NCBI GenBank assembly: GCA_031431125.1
Contig: JANPCX010000005.1
Coordinates: 1 to 50,445 of the forward strand
DNA length: 50,445 nucleotides
Origin: JANPCX01 sp031431125
GTDB lineage: Bacteria; Pseudomonadota; Gammaproteobacteria; Burkholderiales; Burkholderiaceae_C
Reading direction: 5' to 3'
Made by a program: the position numbers and the translations under genes. Below, in pieces: positions 32,220-41,439 of this stretch. The notes under the pieces were generated by a model. That model was not told where the DNA came from, did not search any database, and saw only the letters and a list, made by a program, of their open reading frames with translations. Position 1 is the stretch's first letter, and every line of letters starts with the position of its first letter.

Positions 32220-34139
32220 GTGCGCTTGAACCAGAACCCGACCCCCGCAGCCCTTGCGCCGACCGAACACCCGAATCAATTCGCCCTGCTCAAGCAGCGC
32301 CGTTTCGCGCCTTTTTTCTGGACGCAGTTTCTGGGGGCGGGCAACGACAACCTGTTCAAGTTTGCCTTCACGGTGATGGTGACTTACCAACTGCAGGTCA
32401 GCTGGTTGCCAAGCCAGCAGGCCGGGCTGGTCATTGGGGCACTCTTCATCTTGCCCTTCTTGTTGTTCTCGGCCACCAGCGGCCAGCTCACCGACAAGTT
32501 TGACAAGACCATGGTGATACGCCGTGTGAAGTCGCTGGAGATCGCCATCATGGCGCTCGCAGCCTGGGGCTTTTGGACGGCGCATGTACCGACGCTGCTG
32601 GCCTGTGTATTTTTGATGGGCCTGCACTCCACCTTGTTTGGGCCGGTGAAGTTTGCATACTTACCTCAGCATTTGAATGAACGCGAACTCACCGGCGGCA
32701 ATGGCATGGTGGAGATGGGCACCTTTGTGGCCATCTTGCTCGGTCAGGTGGCAGGTGGTCTATTGGTAGCGATCCCAGACGTTGGTCCGCACTATGTCGC
32801 GCTGGCCTGCATGGCGGTGGCGATACTGGGGCGGCTCACGGCGCAAGCGGTGCCTCCTTCGCCTGCGTCCGACCCCGGTCTGCGCATCAACTGGAACCCG
32901 TTCACGGAAACCTGGCGCAACCTGAAGTTGGCCCACGGCAACATCGTCGTCTTCCGTTCCTTGCTCGGCATTTCGTGGATGTGGTTCTTCGGCGCCGTGT
33001 TTTTATCGCTCTTCCCCACCTTTGCCAAAGACGTGTTCCATGGAGACGCCAAAGTCGCCTCGCTCTTGCTGGTGGTGTTCTCAATTGGTATTGGCATTGG
33101 ATCGCTGATGTGCGAAATGCTGTCGCGCCGCCATGTGGAGATTGGCCTCGTGCCCTTGGGTGCGATTGGCATGACGATTTTCTCGGTGGATTTGTACTTT
33201 GCCTCGCGCGGCCTGCCTGCGGCGCCCCTCATGGACGTGGCCACCTTCATGGCACAAAGCGCCCATTGGCGGGTGATGGCGGACTTGGCCCTGTTGGCGC
33301 TTTTTGCTGGCCTGTACAGCGTGCCCATGTATGCCTTGATTCAGCTGCGCTCGCCCGACAGCCACCGTGCCCGCATCATCGCGGCCAACAACATTTTGAA
33401 CGCGCTCTTCATGATCGTCAGCTCGATCATGGTGGGCTTGCTGCTCAAACTTCACTTCACCTTGCCCCAGGTGTTTTTGATCACCGGTCTGCTCAATGCG
33501 GTGGTGGCGGGCTACATCTTCTTGTTGGTGCCCGAGTACCTGATGCGTTTCATCGCCTTCATTGCCACCCACTTCATTTACCGATTCAAGGTCAAGGGCG
33601 ACGAGCGCATCCCCACCCAGGGGGCGGCCATTTTGGTCTGCAACCACGTGAGTTTTGTCGACGCGGTGTTGCTGATGGCGGCCAGCCCGCGGCCGATTCG
33701 TTTCATCATGGACCACCGGATTTTTGCGGTACCGGTGTTGGGCTGGTTGTTCAAACTCGTCAAGGCCATCCCGATTGCGCCGCAGAAAGAAGACCCCGTG
33801 GTGTACGAAGCTGCGTTTGAGCAAGCCCGCGCCGTGTTGGCCGATGGTGAGTTGTTGTGCATCTTTCCAGAGGGTGCCATCACCAAGAACGGCGAACTGG
33901 GCGAATTCAAGGGCGGTGTCATGAAGATTTTGCAAACCCACCCTGTGCCTGTGGTGCCCATGGCTTTGCACAACCTGTGGGGCTCGTTTTTCTCGCGGAT
34001 TGAAGGCGCGGCGATGACCAAACCGTTTCGCCGCGGCCTGTGGAGCCCCGTCACCTTGGTGGCCGATGCCGCCGTGCCAGCGGCGCAAGTGACACCGGCT
34101 TTGCTGCGCGAACGTGTGCAAGCCTTGCTCCAGCGATGA
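32220..34139 (+). CDS. LplT-PlsC fusion: MFS lysophospholipid transporter with acyltransferase
   Basis: This 639-residue membrane protein has an N-terminal MFS domain of LplT type (FFWTQFLGAGNDNLFKFAF, then about 12 helices to residue 440). Its C-terminal PlsC-type acyltransferase domain has the motifs NHVSFVDAVLL (NHx4D) and FPEGAITKNG. E. coli splits this into LplT and Aas; here transport and reacylation of lysophospholipids are on one chain and the Aas synthetase domain is missing. The start is GTG 32220, but TTG 32226 is better spaced from AAGGAG at 32215-32220 and is probably the real start. Confidence 0.92.
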   Translation: MRLNQNPTPAALAPTEHPNQFALLKQRRFAPFFWTQFLGAGNDNLFKFAFTVMVTYQLQVSWLPSQQAGLVIGALFILPFLLFSATSGQLTDKFDKTMVIRRVKSLEIAIMALAAWGFWTAHVPTLLACVFLMGLHSTLFGPVKFAYLPQHLNERELTGGNGMVEMGTFVAILLGQVAGGLLVAIPDVGPHYVALACMAVAILGRLTAQAVPPSPASDPGLRINWNPFTETWRNLKLAHGNIVVFRSLLGISWMWFFGAVFLSLFPTFAKDVFHGDAKVASLLLVVFSIGIGIGSLMCEMLSRRHVEIGLVPLGAIGMTIFSVDLYFASRGLPAAPLMDVATFMAQSAHWRVMADLALLALFAGLYSVPMYALIQLRSPDSHRARIIAANNILNALFMIVSSIMVGLLLKLHFTLPQVFLITGLLNAVVAGYIFLLVPEYLMRFIAFIATHFIYRFKVKGDERIPTQGAAILVCNHVSFVDAVLLMAASPRPIRFIMDHRIFAVPVLGWLFKLVKAIPIAPQKEDPVVYEAAFEQARAVLADGELLCIFPEGAITKNGELGEFKGGVMKILQTHPVPVVPMALHNLWGSFFSRIEGAAMTKPFRRGLWSPVTLVADAAVPAAQVTPALLRERVQALLQR

Positions 34140-34207
34140 CGCAGCCGCGTGTCCCCGCCATTCGTGCTTCGTTCTTTGACCTTCACCTTCACCTGGACCT
34201 GCCCCAC

Positions 34208-34849
34208 ATGAAAAAAATCGCCCTCTTGTGTTTGCCCTTGCTGTTGGTGGCTTGCGCTACACAACCCGCTGCATCCCCAGCACCCGCCAACGATGGCAAA
34301 GAGGTGGCAGCAACGCAGCCCAGTGGCGCTGCCGGTCCAGCAGGGGGGCAGGTAGGTGAAGCCATCACGGCACCCTTGCGCACGCTGAACCTGATCAAAC
34401 CCGATGTCGTCCCGGCGCTGCGCAATGCGGCCGAGGCCCCTTACGCGGCGCCGCAACCCTTGACCTGCGACACGATTGGGGCCGAGGTGCTGGCGCTCAA
34501 TTCAGCATTGGGTGCTGACCTGGATGCCATTGTGTCCAACACGAGTGCGAGCCTGGCTGATCGCGGCAGCGAGGCCGCCAACAAGGCCGCCATCGGCGCC
34601 TTGCGTAACGCCGCCGACGGTTTGGTGCCTTATGGTGGTTTGGTGCGTCAACTCAGCGGCGCCAGCCGCGCGGCCAAGGAAGCCGCCGATGCGCGGGTGG
34701 CGGGCGTCGTTCGGCGCGCTTACCTCAAAGGCCTGGGCCAGGCCATGAAATGCGAGGCACCGGCCGCGCCACTGTCTGAGGGCCGAGCACCTTCCAAGGC
34801 CGCAGCTCCACCCACCGAGACCGCGCCAGCGCCAGTATCCGAACCTTAG
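34208..34849 (+). CDS. Small lipoprotein of unknown function
   Basis: This 213-residue protein starts MKKIALLCLPLLLVAC, a clear lipoprotein signal with acylated Cys16, followed by a Pro/Ala-rich spacer. The mature domain (TCDTIGAEVLALNSALGADLDA, AAIGALRNAADGLVPYGGLVRQLSGA) is helical and recurs in betaproteobacterial genomes as far as I can tell, but no function is known to me. ATG 34208 is chosen because only this start gives the lipobox. The 3' end overlaps the convergent YjjJ-like gene by 4 bp. Confidence 0.75.
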   Translation: MKKIALLCLPLLLVACATQPAASPAPANDGKEVAATQPSGAAGPAGGQVGEAITAPLRTLNLIKPDVVPALRNAAEAPYAAPQPLTCDTIGAEVLALNSALGADLDAIVSNTSASLADRGSEAANKAAIGALRNAADGLVPYGGLVRQLSGASRAAKEAADARVAGVVRRAYLKGLGQAMKCEAPAAPLSEGRAPSKAAAPPTETAPAPVSEP

Positions 34850-36210
34850 AACTTATTGGCCATGGCACTGGCCACACCGCGCAGCGCTTGGCTGACCGGC
34901 GTGTGCGCGGCCAGTCGCTGCCAAAACTGGCGTGCCAAATCCACTGACGGCACGTGACTCACAGCAGTCAGCTCGAAGGGCGTGTAGTCGCCCAAGCCGG
35001 TGTAGCTGTCGGGTCGCCAACGCATGGGCAACATGTCGTAAAGCGGGGCCAGCGAAAAAACCGCTTTGGCGGGTTCATCGGCCCACAGGCTCAGGTTGCC
35101 GAAGTGCATGTCGGTGTTATTGATGAGGCGGCCAAACCCCCACCAGGTACGCGCCATGGCAGCGTCGGATCCGCTCAGGCGGCGCTGCAACACCAAGGCA
35201 TCGCAGGTGGCAGCCCAGTGTTGCCTGGCTCCCGGCACAAAGGCCCTGTGCACTGCATCCAGCGCCACGGCATGGCGACGACCATCTCGTCCCAGGCGAT
35301 CAAAACGGATGGACTCCAAATAGGTACGCGTCGGCGTTTCCAGCACCCTCGTAGTTGCCACGGGGTGTCCATGTTCACTCAGCACTTGCAAGGCCAGTGC
35401 TTCGGCATGCAACAAGTCGTGCCAGCGCTCGCCAAAAGGCGTTCCCCGGGGCGGTGAGAACTTCACCAGCACGCGCTCGCCCGAGGCCAGGCGAGTCAGA
35501 AATTTCGCCTGTTCACCACCCGCAGATGAGCCTGCGGGCAGTGTTTGGTGCACATCGGCTGCCAGCGCGTCGTATTGAGCGCCCCCAGACCTGTCGCTTT
35601 GCGCCAGGCCCCCCGAGGGGGATGAGAAAACTTGGGAGCGGCCCGGCGTTTTCTCATGAGCCCCGAGCAGCAGCGGGTGCACGGGCAATTCTGGAATCAG
35701 CTCGCCTTGAGTTTCCCCCAACGAAATGGCTCCTGGAGCGTCGTCCACGCGCAAAGCGGCGTAAAGCACTTGTTCCAAATTCCATTGGTCGGGGTCGCTG
35801 CCCAACCCCATGGCCTTTCCCCACGCGCGGCCCAAAAAGCCTTGCGCTTTCAGTGGTGACAGGTACCAAGGCAGTTGATCGCGGGTCACCTCGTCTATGC
35901 CTTCGGCTTGCACATGCACGCGCTCGCCAGACAAGGAGGTGAGCGTGCCCCAGCGGCTGATGCGGCCTGCAGCGTCAGTCCACCACAGCGCTTGCTGGGC
36001 AGGTAAACCGCGAATCAAGGCGGGCAGGCCATAACGCGCGCGTTTGCCTTGACCGAGCTGCACCATGGCTGGCCCCAAAGCGCGCAATGCGCGCGACACG
36101 GTGGGCTGGCTCTTTCCGCTGAGTTGCTGAAGTTCCGGCGAACTGGCCAAACCGCGCTCGGCCAGGGCGGCCAGTATGAGTGCCTGCAAGGAGTCTTGAC
36201 GCGAATTCAT
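34846..36210 (-). CDS. YjjJ-type HipA-family kinase
   Basis: This 454-residue protein resembles YjjJ, a HipA-like protein with its own N-terminal winged helix (SSPELQQLSGKSQPTVSRALRALG) instead of a HipB partner. The kinase region shows SSAGGEQAKFL (nucleotide loop), the catalytic NNTDMHFGN and the DFG-like LAPLYDM, so it should be active. Residues about 184-212 (HEKTPGRSQVFSSPSGG and following) are encoded by a dispersed repeat inserted in frame. Two 12-bp direct repeats at its start and 65 bp upstream may be its own operator. HipA kinases inhibit translation by modifying tRNA synthetases; the target here is unknown. Confidence 0.87.
   Translation of the reverse strand: MNSRQDSLQALILAALAERGLASSPELQQLSGKSQPTVSRALRALGPAMVQLGQGKRARYGLPALIRGLPAQQALWWTDAAGRISRWGTLTSLSGERVHVQAEGIDEVTRDQLPWYLSPLKAQGFLGRAWGKAMGLGSDPDQWNLEQVLYAALRVDDAPGAISLGETQGELIPELPVHPLLLGAHEKTPGRSQVFSSPSGGLAQSDRSGGAQYDALAADVHQTLPAGSSAGGEQAKFLTRLASGERVLVKFSPPRGTPFGERWHDLLHAEALALQVLSEHGHPVATTRVLETPTRTYLESIRFDRLGRDGRRHAVALDAVHRAFVPGARQHWAATCDALVLQRRLSGSDAAMARTWWGFGRLINNTDMHFGNLSLWADEPAKAVFSLAPLYDMLPMRWRPDSYTGLGDYTPFELTAVSHVPSVDLARQFWQRLAAHTPVSQALRGVASAMANKF
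35576..35660. repeat. Dispersed palindromic repeat, copy 2, inside yjjJ-like gene
   Basis: The reverse complement matches 15344-15436 nearly base for base, apart from a shorter G-run and scattered substitutions. It keeps the ATGAGAAAAC/GTTTTCTCAT arms. It lies within the coding frame and adds about 29 codons without a stop. Confidence 0.85.
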
Positions 36211-36285
36211 GAATAGAATTCAAAAGCAATTTATTTAATAAGAACAACATGTTATCTCGTTTTTGAATTGATTATGAATAGAATT
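36209..36285. promoter_or_regulatory. Direct repeats ATGAATAGAATT at the yjjJ-like promoter
   Basis: The 12-bp sequence occurs at 36209-36220, overlapping the start codon region, and again at 36274-36285. The intervening DNA is AT-rich and should hold the promoter. The protein has an N-terminal winged helix, so self-repression through these sites is a reasonable guess. Confidence 0.4.
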
Positions 36286-36297
36286 TGAATAGATTTA

Positions 36298-39200
36298 CTA
36301 CGCTGCGCGTTGATGACGGGCATCGCGCCACTGCGCCATCAAGGCCTCCCACTTGGGCCTGGCCGCTGCCAAGTGGCGCTCCTTCACGTGGCCGTAACCA
36401 CGGATGTCTTCGGGGATGCTGGCAATCTGCACCGCCAATGACAGGTTGTCATCACGCAGGCCTTGCAGCAATTCTTCGATGCAAACGCGGTACTGCTGAA
36501 TCAAGGCGCGCTCCATGCGGCGCTCGTCGGTTTTGCCGAAGATGTCGAAGGCCGTACCGCGCAGGCCTTTGAGTTTGGCCAGCACTTTGAAACTGCTGCG
36601 CACCCATGGACCGAAGGGCTGCTTGACCAACTCGCCCTTGTCATTCTTTTTGGCGAGCAGCGGTGGCGCCAGGTGGTGGTGGATTTTGTAGTCGCCTTCA
36701 AACTGCGACGCAATCTTGGCGACAAAACTCGGGTCGGTGTGCAAGCGCGCCACTTCGTACTCGTCTTTGTAGGCCATGACTTTGAAGAGGTAACGCGCCA
36801 CGGCCTCGGTGAGTTTGGTGCTGTTCAAAGGCGCTTCGGCGGCACGCACACGGGCCACGAACTGTTGGTAGCTGGCGGCGTAAGCCGCGTTTTGGTAGCC
36901 CGTGAGGAACTCCACGCGCTGCGCAATCATGGTGTCCACGTTGCCCGTCTTCTTGACGAATTGAATGACTTGCGCGGGTTGCAACAGCTTGCGCACAGCG
37001 CTCAAATCGGCGGCAGCGCGGCGGCCCCATTCGAAGGCGGCTTTGTTGTTGTCGATTTGTACGTTGTTGAGTTCAATGGCGCGCATCAAGGCGGCATGGC
37101 TCAGGGGGATGCGGCCACGCTGCCAGGCGTAACCCAGCATCAAGGGATTGGCATAGAGCGAGTCCCCCAAGAGCGCGGTGGCGAGTTCGTCGGCGTTCAA
37201 ATGGCCCACGGCATCCGCGCCAACAGCAGAGGTGATGGCGTTGTCGCAGTTGCCGGCGGGTGATTGCCAATCGGGGTTGGTGACAAAACTGGCGGTGGGC
37301 GAGCCGTGGCTGTTCAGTGCCACATAGGTGCGGCCCAGGCACATGGTGGCGAGGGTGGCTTTGTTGGCGGCCACCAAAGGGTCGCAGCCGATGATGAGAT
37401 CAGCTTCAGCCGTTCCCACCTTGGTGGTGTGGATGGCTTCCATGCGGTTGGCGATTTGTATGTGGCTCCAGGTGGCACCGCCTTTTTGCGCCAAGCCTGC
37501 CGCGTCTTGGGTGACGATGCCCTTGCCTTCCAGGTGCGCGGCCATGCCCAACAACTGGCCTATGGTGATGACGCCCGTGCCACCCACACCCGCAACGATG
37601 ATGCCCCAGGGGCGTTCGGCCACGGGCAGTGCGGGCTCGGGCAGTGGGAGCAGCGAAAAGGGGTTGGGCCTCTCGGTTTTGCTTTTCTTGGCCGACTTCA
37701 GTTGCCCACCTTCCACCGTCACAAAACTCGGGCAAAAACCTTTCACGCAGGAATAGTCTTTGTTGCAGGTGTTCTGGTTGATCTGGCGTTTGCGGCCGAA
37801 CTCGGTTTCCAGGGGCTCCACACTCAGGCAATTGCTTTGCACCGAGCAGTCGCCGCAGCCTTCGCAGACGAGTTCGTTGATCACCACACGCTTGGCAGGC
37901 TCCACCAGCTTGCCGCGTTTGCGGCGGCGGCGTTTTTCGGTGGCACAGGTTTGGTCGTAAATGATGGCGGTGGTGCCTTTGATGTCGCGGAACTGGCGCT
38001 GCAACAAGTCCAGCTCATCGCGGTGGTGCACCGTGACGCCGGCCAGCAAAGTAGCCCCTTGGTATTTTTGCGGCTCGTCGGTCACGATCACCAACTTGGC
38101 CGCACCCTCGGCGATCAAACTCTGCATGATTTGCAGCACCGAATGGCCTTCGGGGCGCTCGCCCACTTGTTGCCCACCCGTCATGGCCACCGCGTCGTTG
38201 TACAAAACTTTGTAGGTGATGTTCACCCCTGCCGCAATGCTTTGGCGTATCGCCAAGAGCCCACTGTGAAAGTAGGTGCCGTCACCCAGGTTGGCGAACA
38301 CATGGGTGTCGGTGGTGAACGGCGCTTGACCCACCCAGGCCACGCCCTCGCCGCCCATTTGGCTGAAAGTGACGGTGCTGCGGTCCATCCAGGTGGCCAT
38401 GTAGTGGCAACCGATGCCGCCCAGTGCGCGCGAGCCCTCGGGCACTTTGGTGGAGGTGTTGTGCGGGCAGCCGCTGCAAAACCACGGCGTGCGGTCAGCA
38501 CCTGTCAAATCGATGCTGGTGAGGCTGCGTTCTTTGGCTTCAATCATGCCGATGCGCGCGTCCATGCGGGCGGCCGTGTCGGCATCCACACCGAGTTTCT
38601 TCAACCGTTTGGCAATGGCCTTGGCAATGATGGCGGGCGTTAAATCGGCCTGCGCACGAAGCAACCAGTTTTGGCTGGGGTTGGGGCGGCTCCATTCGCC
38701 GCCCGAGTCGTCGCCTTCGGCTTCGTCAAACTTACCGAGCACATTCGGCCGCACATCGGCACGCCAGTTGTAGAGCTCTTCTTTGAGCTGGTATTCGATG
38801 ACTTGGCGCTTTTCTTCCACCACCAAAATTTCTTGCAAACCTTGGGCAAAGGCGCGGGTGATGGTGGCCTCCAGCGGCCACACCACATTCACCTTGTGCA
38901 AGCGGATGCCGAGTTGGCGGCAGGCCTCATCGTCCAGGCCCAAGTCGTGCAAGGCTTGGCGGGTGTCGTTGTAGGCCTTGCCGCTGGCGATCAGACCGAA
39001 GCGGTCGTTCGGGCCTTCAATCACGTTGTAGTTCAGCTTGTTGGCGCGCACATAAGCCAAGGCGGCGTACCACTTGTGGTCCATCAAACGCGCCTCTTGC
39101 TCCAGCGGGGCGTCGGGCCAGCGGATGCGCAAACCGCCCTCGGGCATGGGGAAGTCGGTGGGGATCACGATGTTCACGCGATCGGGGTCGACGAACACGC

Positions 39201-39864
39201 TGCTGGCCGACTCCACCACCTCTTGAATCGTTTTCACACCCGCCCACACACCAGAAAAACGGCTCATGGCGAAGGCATGCAAACCCATGTCCAGAATGTC
39301 TTGCACGCTGCTGGGGAAAAACACCGGCAGGCCGCAGGCTTTGAAGATATGGTCGCTTTGGTGGGCGGCGGTGGAACTCTTGGCAATGTGGTCGTCGCCT
39401 GCAATCGCAATCACACCGCCATGTTTGGACGTGCCCGCCATGTTGGCGTGTTTGAACACATCGGAGCAGCGGTCCACACCGGGGCCCTTGCCGTACCAAA
39501 TGCCGAACACGCCGTCGAATTTTTTGCTGGTGGGAAAGAGGTCGAGCTGCTGCGTGCCCCACACCGCGGTGGCACCCAACTCTTCATTCACACCGGGTTG
39601 GAAAACAATGCTCTGTGCGGCCAGGTGTTTTTTGGCCTGCCACAAGGCTTGGTCGTAGGTTCCCAGTGGCGAGCCTCTATAGCCGCTGATGAAGCCGGCG
39701 GTGTTGAGTCCTAACAAGGCATCACGCTGGCGCTGCAGCATGGGCAGACGCACCAAGGCTTGCACGCCGCTCATGAAAGCGCGGCCGTGGCCCAGGCTGT
39801 ATTTGTCGTCGAGGGTGACGGTCTCAAGCAACTGGCGGATGGATTCGGGCAAGGGGGCGTTCAT
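36298..39864 (-). CDS. Indolepyruvate ferredoxin oxidoreductase family protein (single-chain)
   Basis: This 1188-residue fused 2-oxoacid:ferredoxin oxidoreductase converts arylpyruvates, and possibly branched 2-oxoacids, to acyl-CoA. Order: an N-terminal pyrimidine-binding region, the thiamine diphosphate site NLGDGTYFHSGLLAIRQ at about 525, a cysteine cluster region (CEGCGDCSVQSNC and CNKDYSCVKGFCPSF) near 665 for a 4Fe-4S cluster, then the gamma domain GVGGTGVITIGQLLGMA near 755 and a long C-terminal domain. It is divergent from an Lrp-type regulator that probably controls it. Length fits the betaproteobacterial fused type. Confidence 0.92.
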   Translation of the reverse strand: MNAPLPESIRQLLETVTLDDKYSLGHGRAFMSGVQALVRLPMLQRQRDALLGLNTAGFISGYRGSPLGTYDQALWQAKKHLAAQSIVFQPGVNEELGATAVWGTQQLDLFPTSKKFDGVFGIWYGKGPGVDRCSDVFKHANMAGTSKHGGVIAIAGDDHIAKSSTAAHQSDHIFKACGLPVFFPSSVQDILDMGLHAFAMSRFSGVWAGVKTIQEVVESASSVFVDPDRVNIVIPTDFPMPEGGLRIRWPDAPLEQEARLMDHKWYAALAYVRANKLNYNVIEGPNDRFGLIASGKAYNDTRQALHDLGLDDEACRQLGIRLHKVNVVWPLEATITRAFAQGLQEILVVEEKRQVIEYQLKEELYNWRADVRPNVLGKFDEAEGDDSGGEWSRPNPSQNWLLRAQADLTPAIIAKAIAKRLKKLGVDADTAARMDARIGMIEAKERSLTSIDLTGADRTPWFCSGCPHNTSTKVPEGSRALGGIGCHYMATWMDRSTVTFSQMGGEGVAWVGQAPFTTDTHVFANLGDGTYFHSGLLAIRQSIAAGVNITYKVLYNDAVAMTGGQQVGERPEGHSVLQIMQSLIAEGAAKLVIVTDEPQKYQGATLLAGVTVHHRDELDLLQRQFRDIKGTTAIIYDQTCATEKRRRRKRGKLVEPAKRVVINELVCEGCGDCSVQSNCLSVEPLETEFGRKRQINQNTCNKDYSCVKGFCPSFVTVEGGQLKSAKKSKTERPNPFSLLPLPEPALPVAERPWGIIVAGVGGTGVITIGQLLGMAAHLEGKGIVTQDAAGLAQKGGATWSHIQIANRMEAIHTTKVGTAEADLIIGCDPLVAANKATLATMCLGRTYVALNSHGSPTASFVTNPDWQSPAGNCDNAITSAVGADAVGHLNADELATALLGDSLYANPLMLGYAWQRGRIPLSHAALMRAIELNNVQIDNNKAAFEWGRRAAADLSAVRKLLQPAQVIQFVKKTGNVDTMIAQRVEFLTGYQNAAYAASYQQFVARVRAAEAPLNSTKLTEAVARYLFKVMAYKDEYEVARLHTDPSFVAKIASQFEGDYKIHHHLAPPLLAKKNDKGELVKQPFGPWVRSSFKVLAKLKGLRGTAFDIFGKTDERRMERALIQQYRVCIEELLQGLRDDNLSLAVQIASIPEDIRGYGHVKERHLAAARPKWEALMAQWRDARHQRAA

Positions 39865-40006
39865 GACAGCTTTTCTCCGCAGCAGATGATGCGCCAGAGT
39901 GTAGAGAATCGGCCCGGTGAAGTCTTCTCTATTAATGCGCCATTTGAGCCGTTAACAGCAAGGATGTTTCTCAAACTGCGATAGTTGATGCAGAATCTAG
40001 CCAACC

Positions 40007-40552
40007 ATGAGCATTTCAGGGAAATCCCGTAGCGCCACGCCCACCACCCTGGCTGAGCCGCCCGGCGCCCACGGCGAGGTGCTGGACCGCTACGACATCG
40101 CCATCTTGCGCGAGCTGCAGCAGGACGCCAGGCTGGCCAATGCCGAACTCGCGAGCCGCATCGGCCTGTCCGCCGCGCCCACCTGGCGGCGTGTGAAGTG
40201 GCTGGAGGAACAAGGCTTCATCACCGGCTACCGCGCCGAGATCGACCGACGCAAGGTGGGGCTCGGTGTGCTGGCCTTTGTGCGCATCGACGCCGACCGC
40301 AACACCCGCTCCTCCACCTTTGAATTGGAAGAAGCGATACGCAAAGTGCCCGAGGTGATTTCCTGCCACTACATCTCAGGCTCGGGCACGTTCGAGCTGC
40401 AAGTGATGACGACAGACCTCGACGCTTTTTCGCGCCTGTCACTCGACGTGCTGATGAACCTGCCCCATGTCAAAGACCTGCACACCAGTTTTTCGCTGGG
40501 CGAGGTCAAGGCCGAAAGTGCCTTGCCGCTGCGGCATTTGGATGGGAAGTGA
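40007..40552 (+). CDS. Lrp/AsnC-family regulator
   Basis: This 181-residue protein has the helix-turn-helix LDRYDIAILRELQQDARLANAELASRIGLS starting near residue 27, and a RAM/AsnC effector domain (VLAFVRIDADRNTRSSTFELEEAI, YISGSGTFELQVMTTDLDAF). It is divergent from the indolepyruvate oxidoreductase gene with 142 bp between. That gap contains an inverted pair AGAGAA (39903-39908) and TTCTCT (39925-39930), which could be part of its binding site. An amino-acid-responsive control of the oxidoreductase is inferred. The N-terminal 25 residues are an unstructured extension. Confidence 0.92.
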   Translation: MSISGKSRSATPTTLAEPPGAHGEVLDRYDIAILRELQQDARLANAELASRIGLSAAPTWRRVKWLEEQGFITGYRAEIDRRKVGLGVLAFVRIDADRNTRSSTFELEEAIRKVPEVISCHYISGSGTFELQVMTTDLDAFSRLSLDVLMNLPHVKDLHTSFSLGEVKAESALPLRHLDGK

Positions 40553-40962
40553 CGAGTCATTGCCGGGTGGGCCATCAAAGCGTCAAAAAGGCTGGCGCCC
40601 TCTATTGACCGGCGGCTTCTTCGGTCAAGTCGATTGCGGCAAGCCTTAGCAGTGGTGAGCAAACACCTTCACACGGTTCAACTCCGCCAGATTGGGGCGT
40701 CAATGACTTGCCGTGCGGCTTCGTCGGGCAGTGGGAGGTGGTTCATTCACCTGTGGAATTTAAAAAAACTCAATGCAAAAGGTGAATATTTATAAATCAA
40801 TAACTGATGAAGCGAGAAGGCGCTTCGTCACATAGCGGAAGAAGTGCATGAATTTGAGTGGTGTTCCTCACCTTTTGCTTTGCTGTTGAGATGTCCGAAT
40901 ACGGCGTGTTGCTGACGCTTGCCTGCCATAAAGTGAACGTCCAACCACAAAGGAATACTTCC
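40553..40962. other. 410-bp intergenic region with a hairpin
   Basis: No gene was recognised. At 40805-40830 TGATGAAGCG and CGCTTCGTCA form a 10-bp stem with one G-T pair around AGAAGG. There is no T-run, so termination is doubtful. AT-rich DNA around 40755-40800 may include the promoter of the DUF1203 gene. Confidence 0.5.
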
Positions 40963-41430
40963 ATGAATTTTCGAATCACAGGACTACAAGCCGCCCCCTT
41001 TCAGGCATTGTTCGGTCTATCGGACGAGGCGCTGGCCCAACTCGGAGCTTGCCGCGTTGTTGCGGACGCGAAACCGGGCTACCCCGACCGTATCGAGCTG
41101 ACCGACGCAGAACCAGGGCAGACGCTACTGCTGGTAAATCACACACACCTTCCCAACGACGGCCCCTACCGATCAAGCCACGCGATCTTTGTGCGTGAAG
41201 GAGCATCCCAAACTTTCGACAGCGTCGATATCGTGCCTCAATCGCTGCGAGTCCGAGTGCTTTCCGTCAGGTCATTCGACGACGTAGGCATGATGATTGA
41301 TGCCGATTTGGTGCAAGGCGCGGAGCTAGAGCAACTTATCGATCGGTTATTTGTTGACCCCAAGGCCGCGTACCTTCATGTGCATAACGCCAAGCGCGGG
41401 TGCTACGCATGCCGCGTGGATCGCGCCTGA
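40963..41430 (+). CDS. DUF1203-family protein
   Basis: This 155-residue protein of the DUF1203 type is recognised by MNFRITGLQAAPFQALFGLSD, LLLVNHTHLPNDGPYRSSHAIFVREG and the ending YLHVHNAKRGCYACRVDRA. Function is unknown. The ATG at 40963 is preceded by an AAGGAA ribosome site, and the upstream in-frame codons from 40858 are therefore not used. The next gene (PaiB-like) begins 9 bp after the stop, so the two are probably co-transcribed. Confidence 0.85.
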   Translation: MNFRITGLQAAPFQALFGLSDEALAQLGACRVVADAKPGYPDRIELTDAEPGQTLLLVNHTHLPNDGPYRSSHAIFVREGASQTFDSVDIVPQSLRVRVLSVRSFDDVGMMIDADLVQGAELEQLIDRLFVDPKAAYLHVHNAKRGCYACRVDRA

Positions 41431-41439
41431 GGGTGTGGC

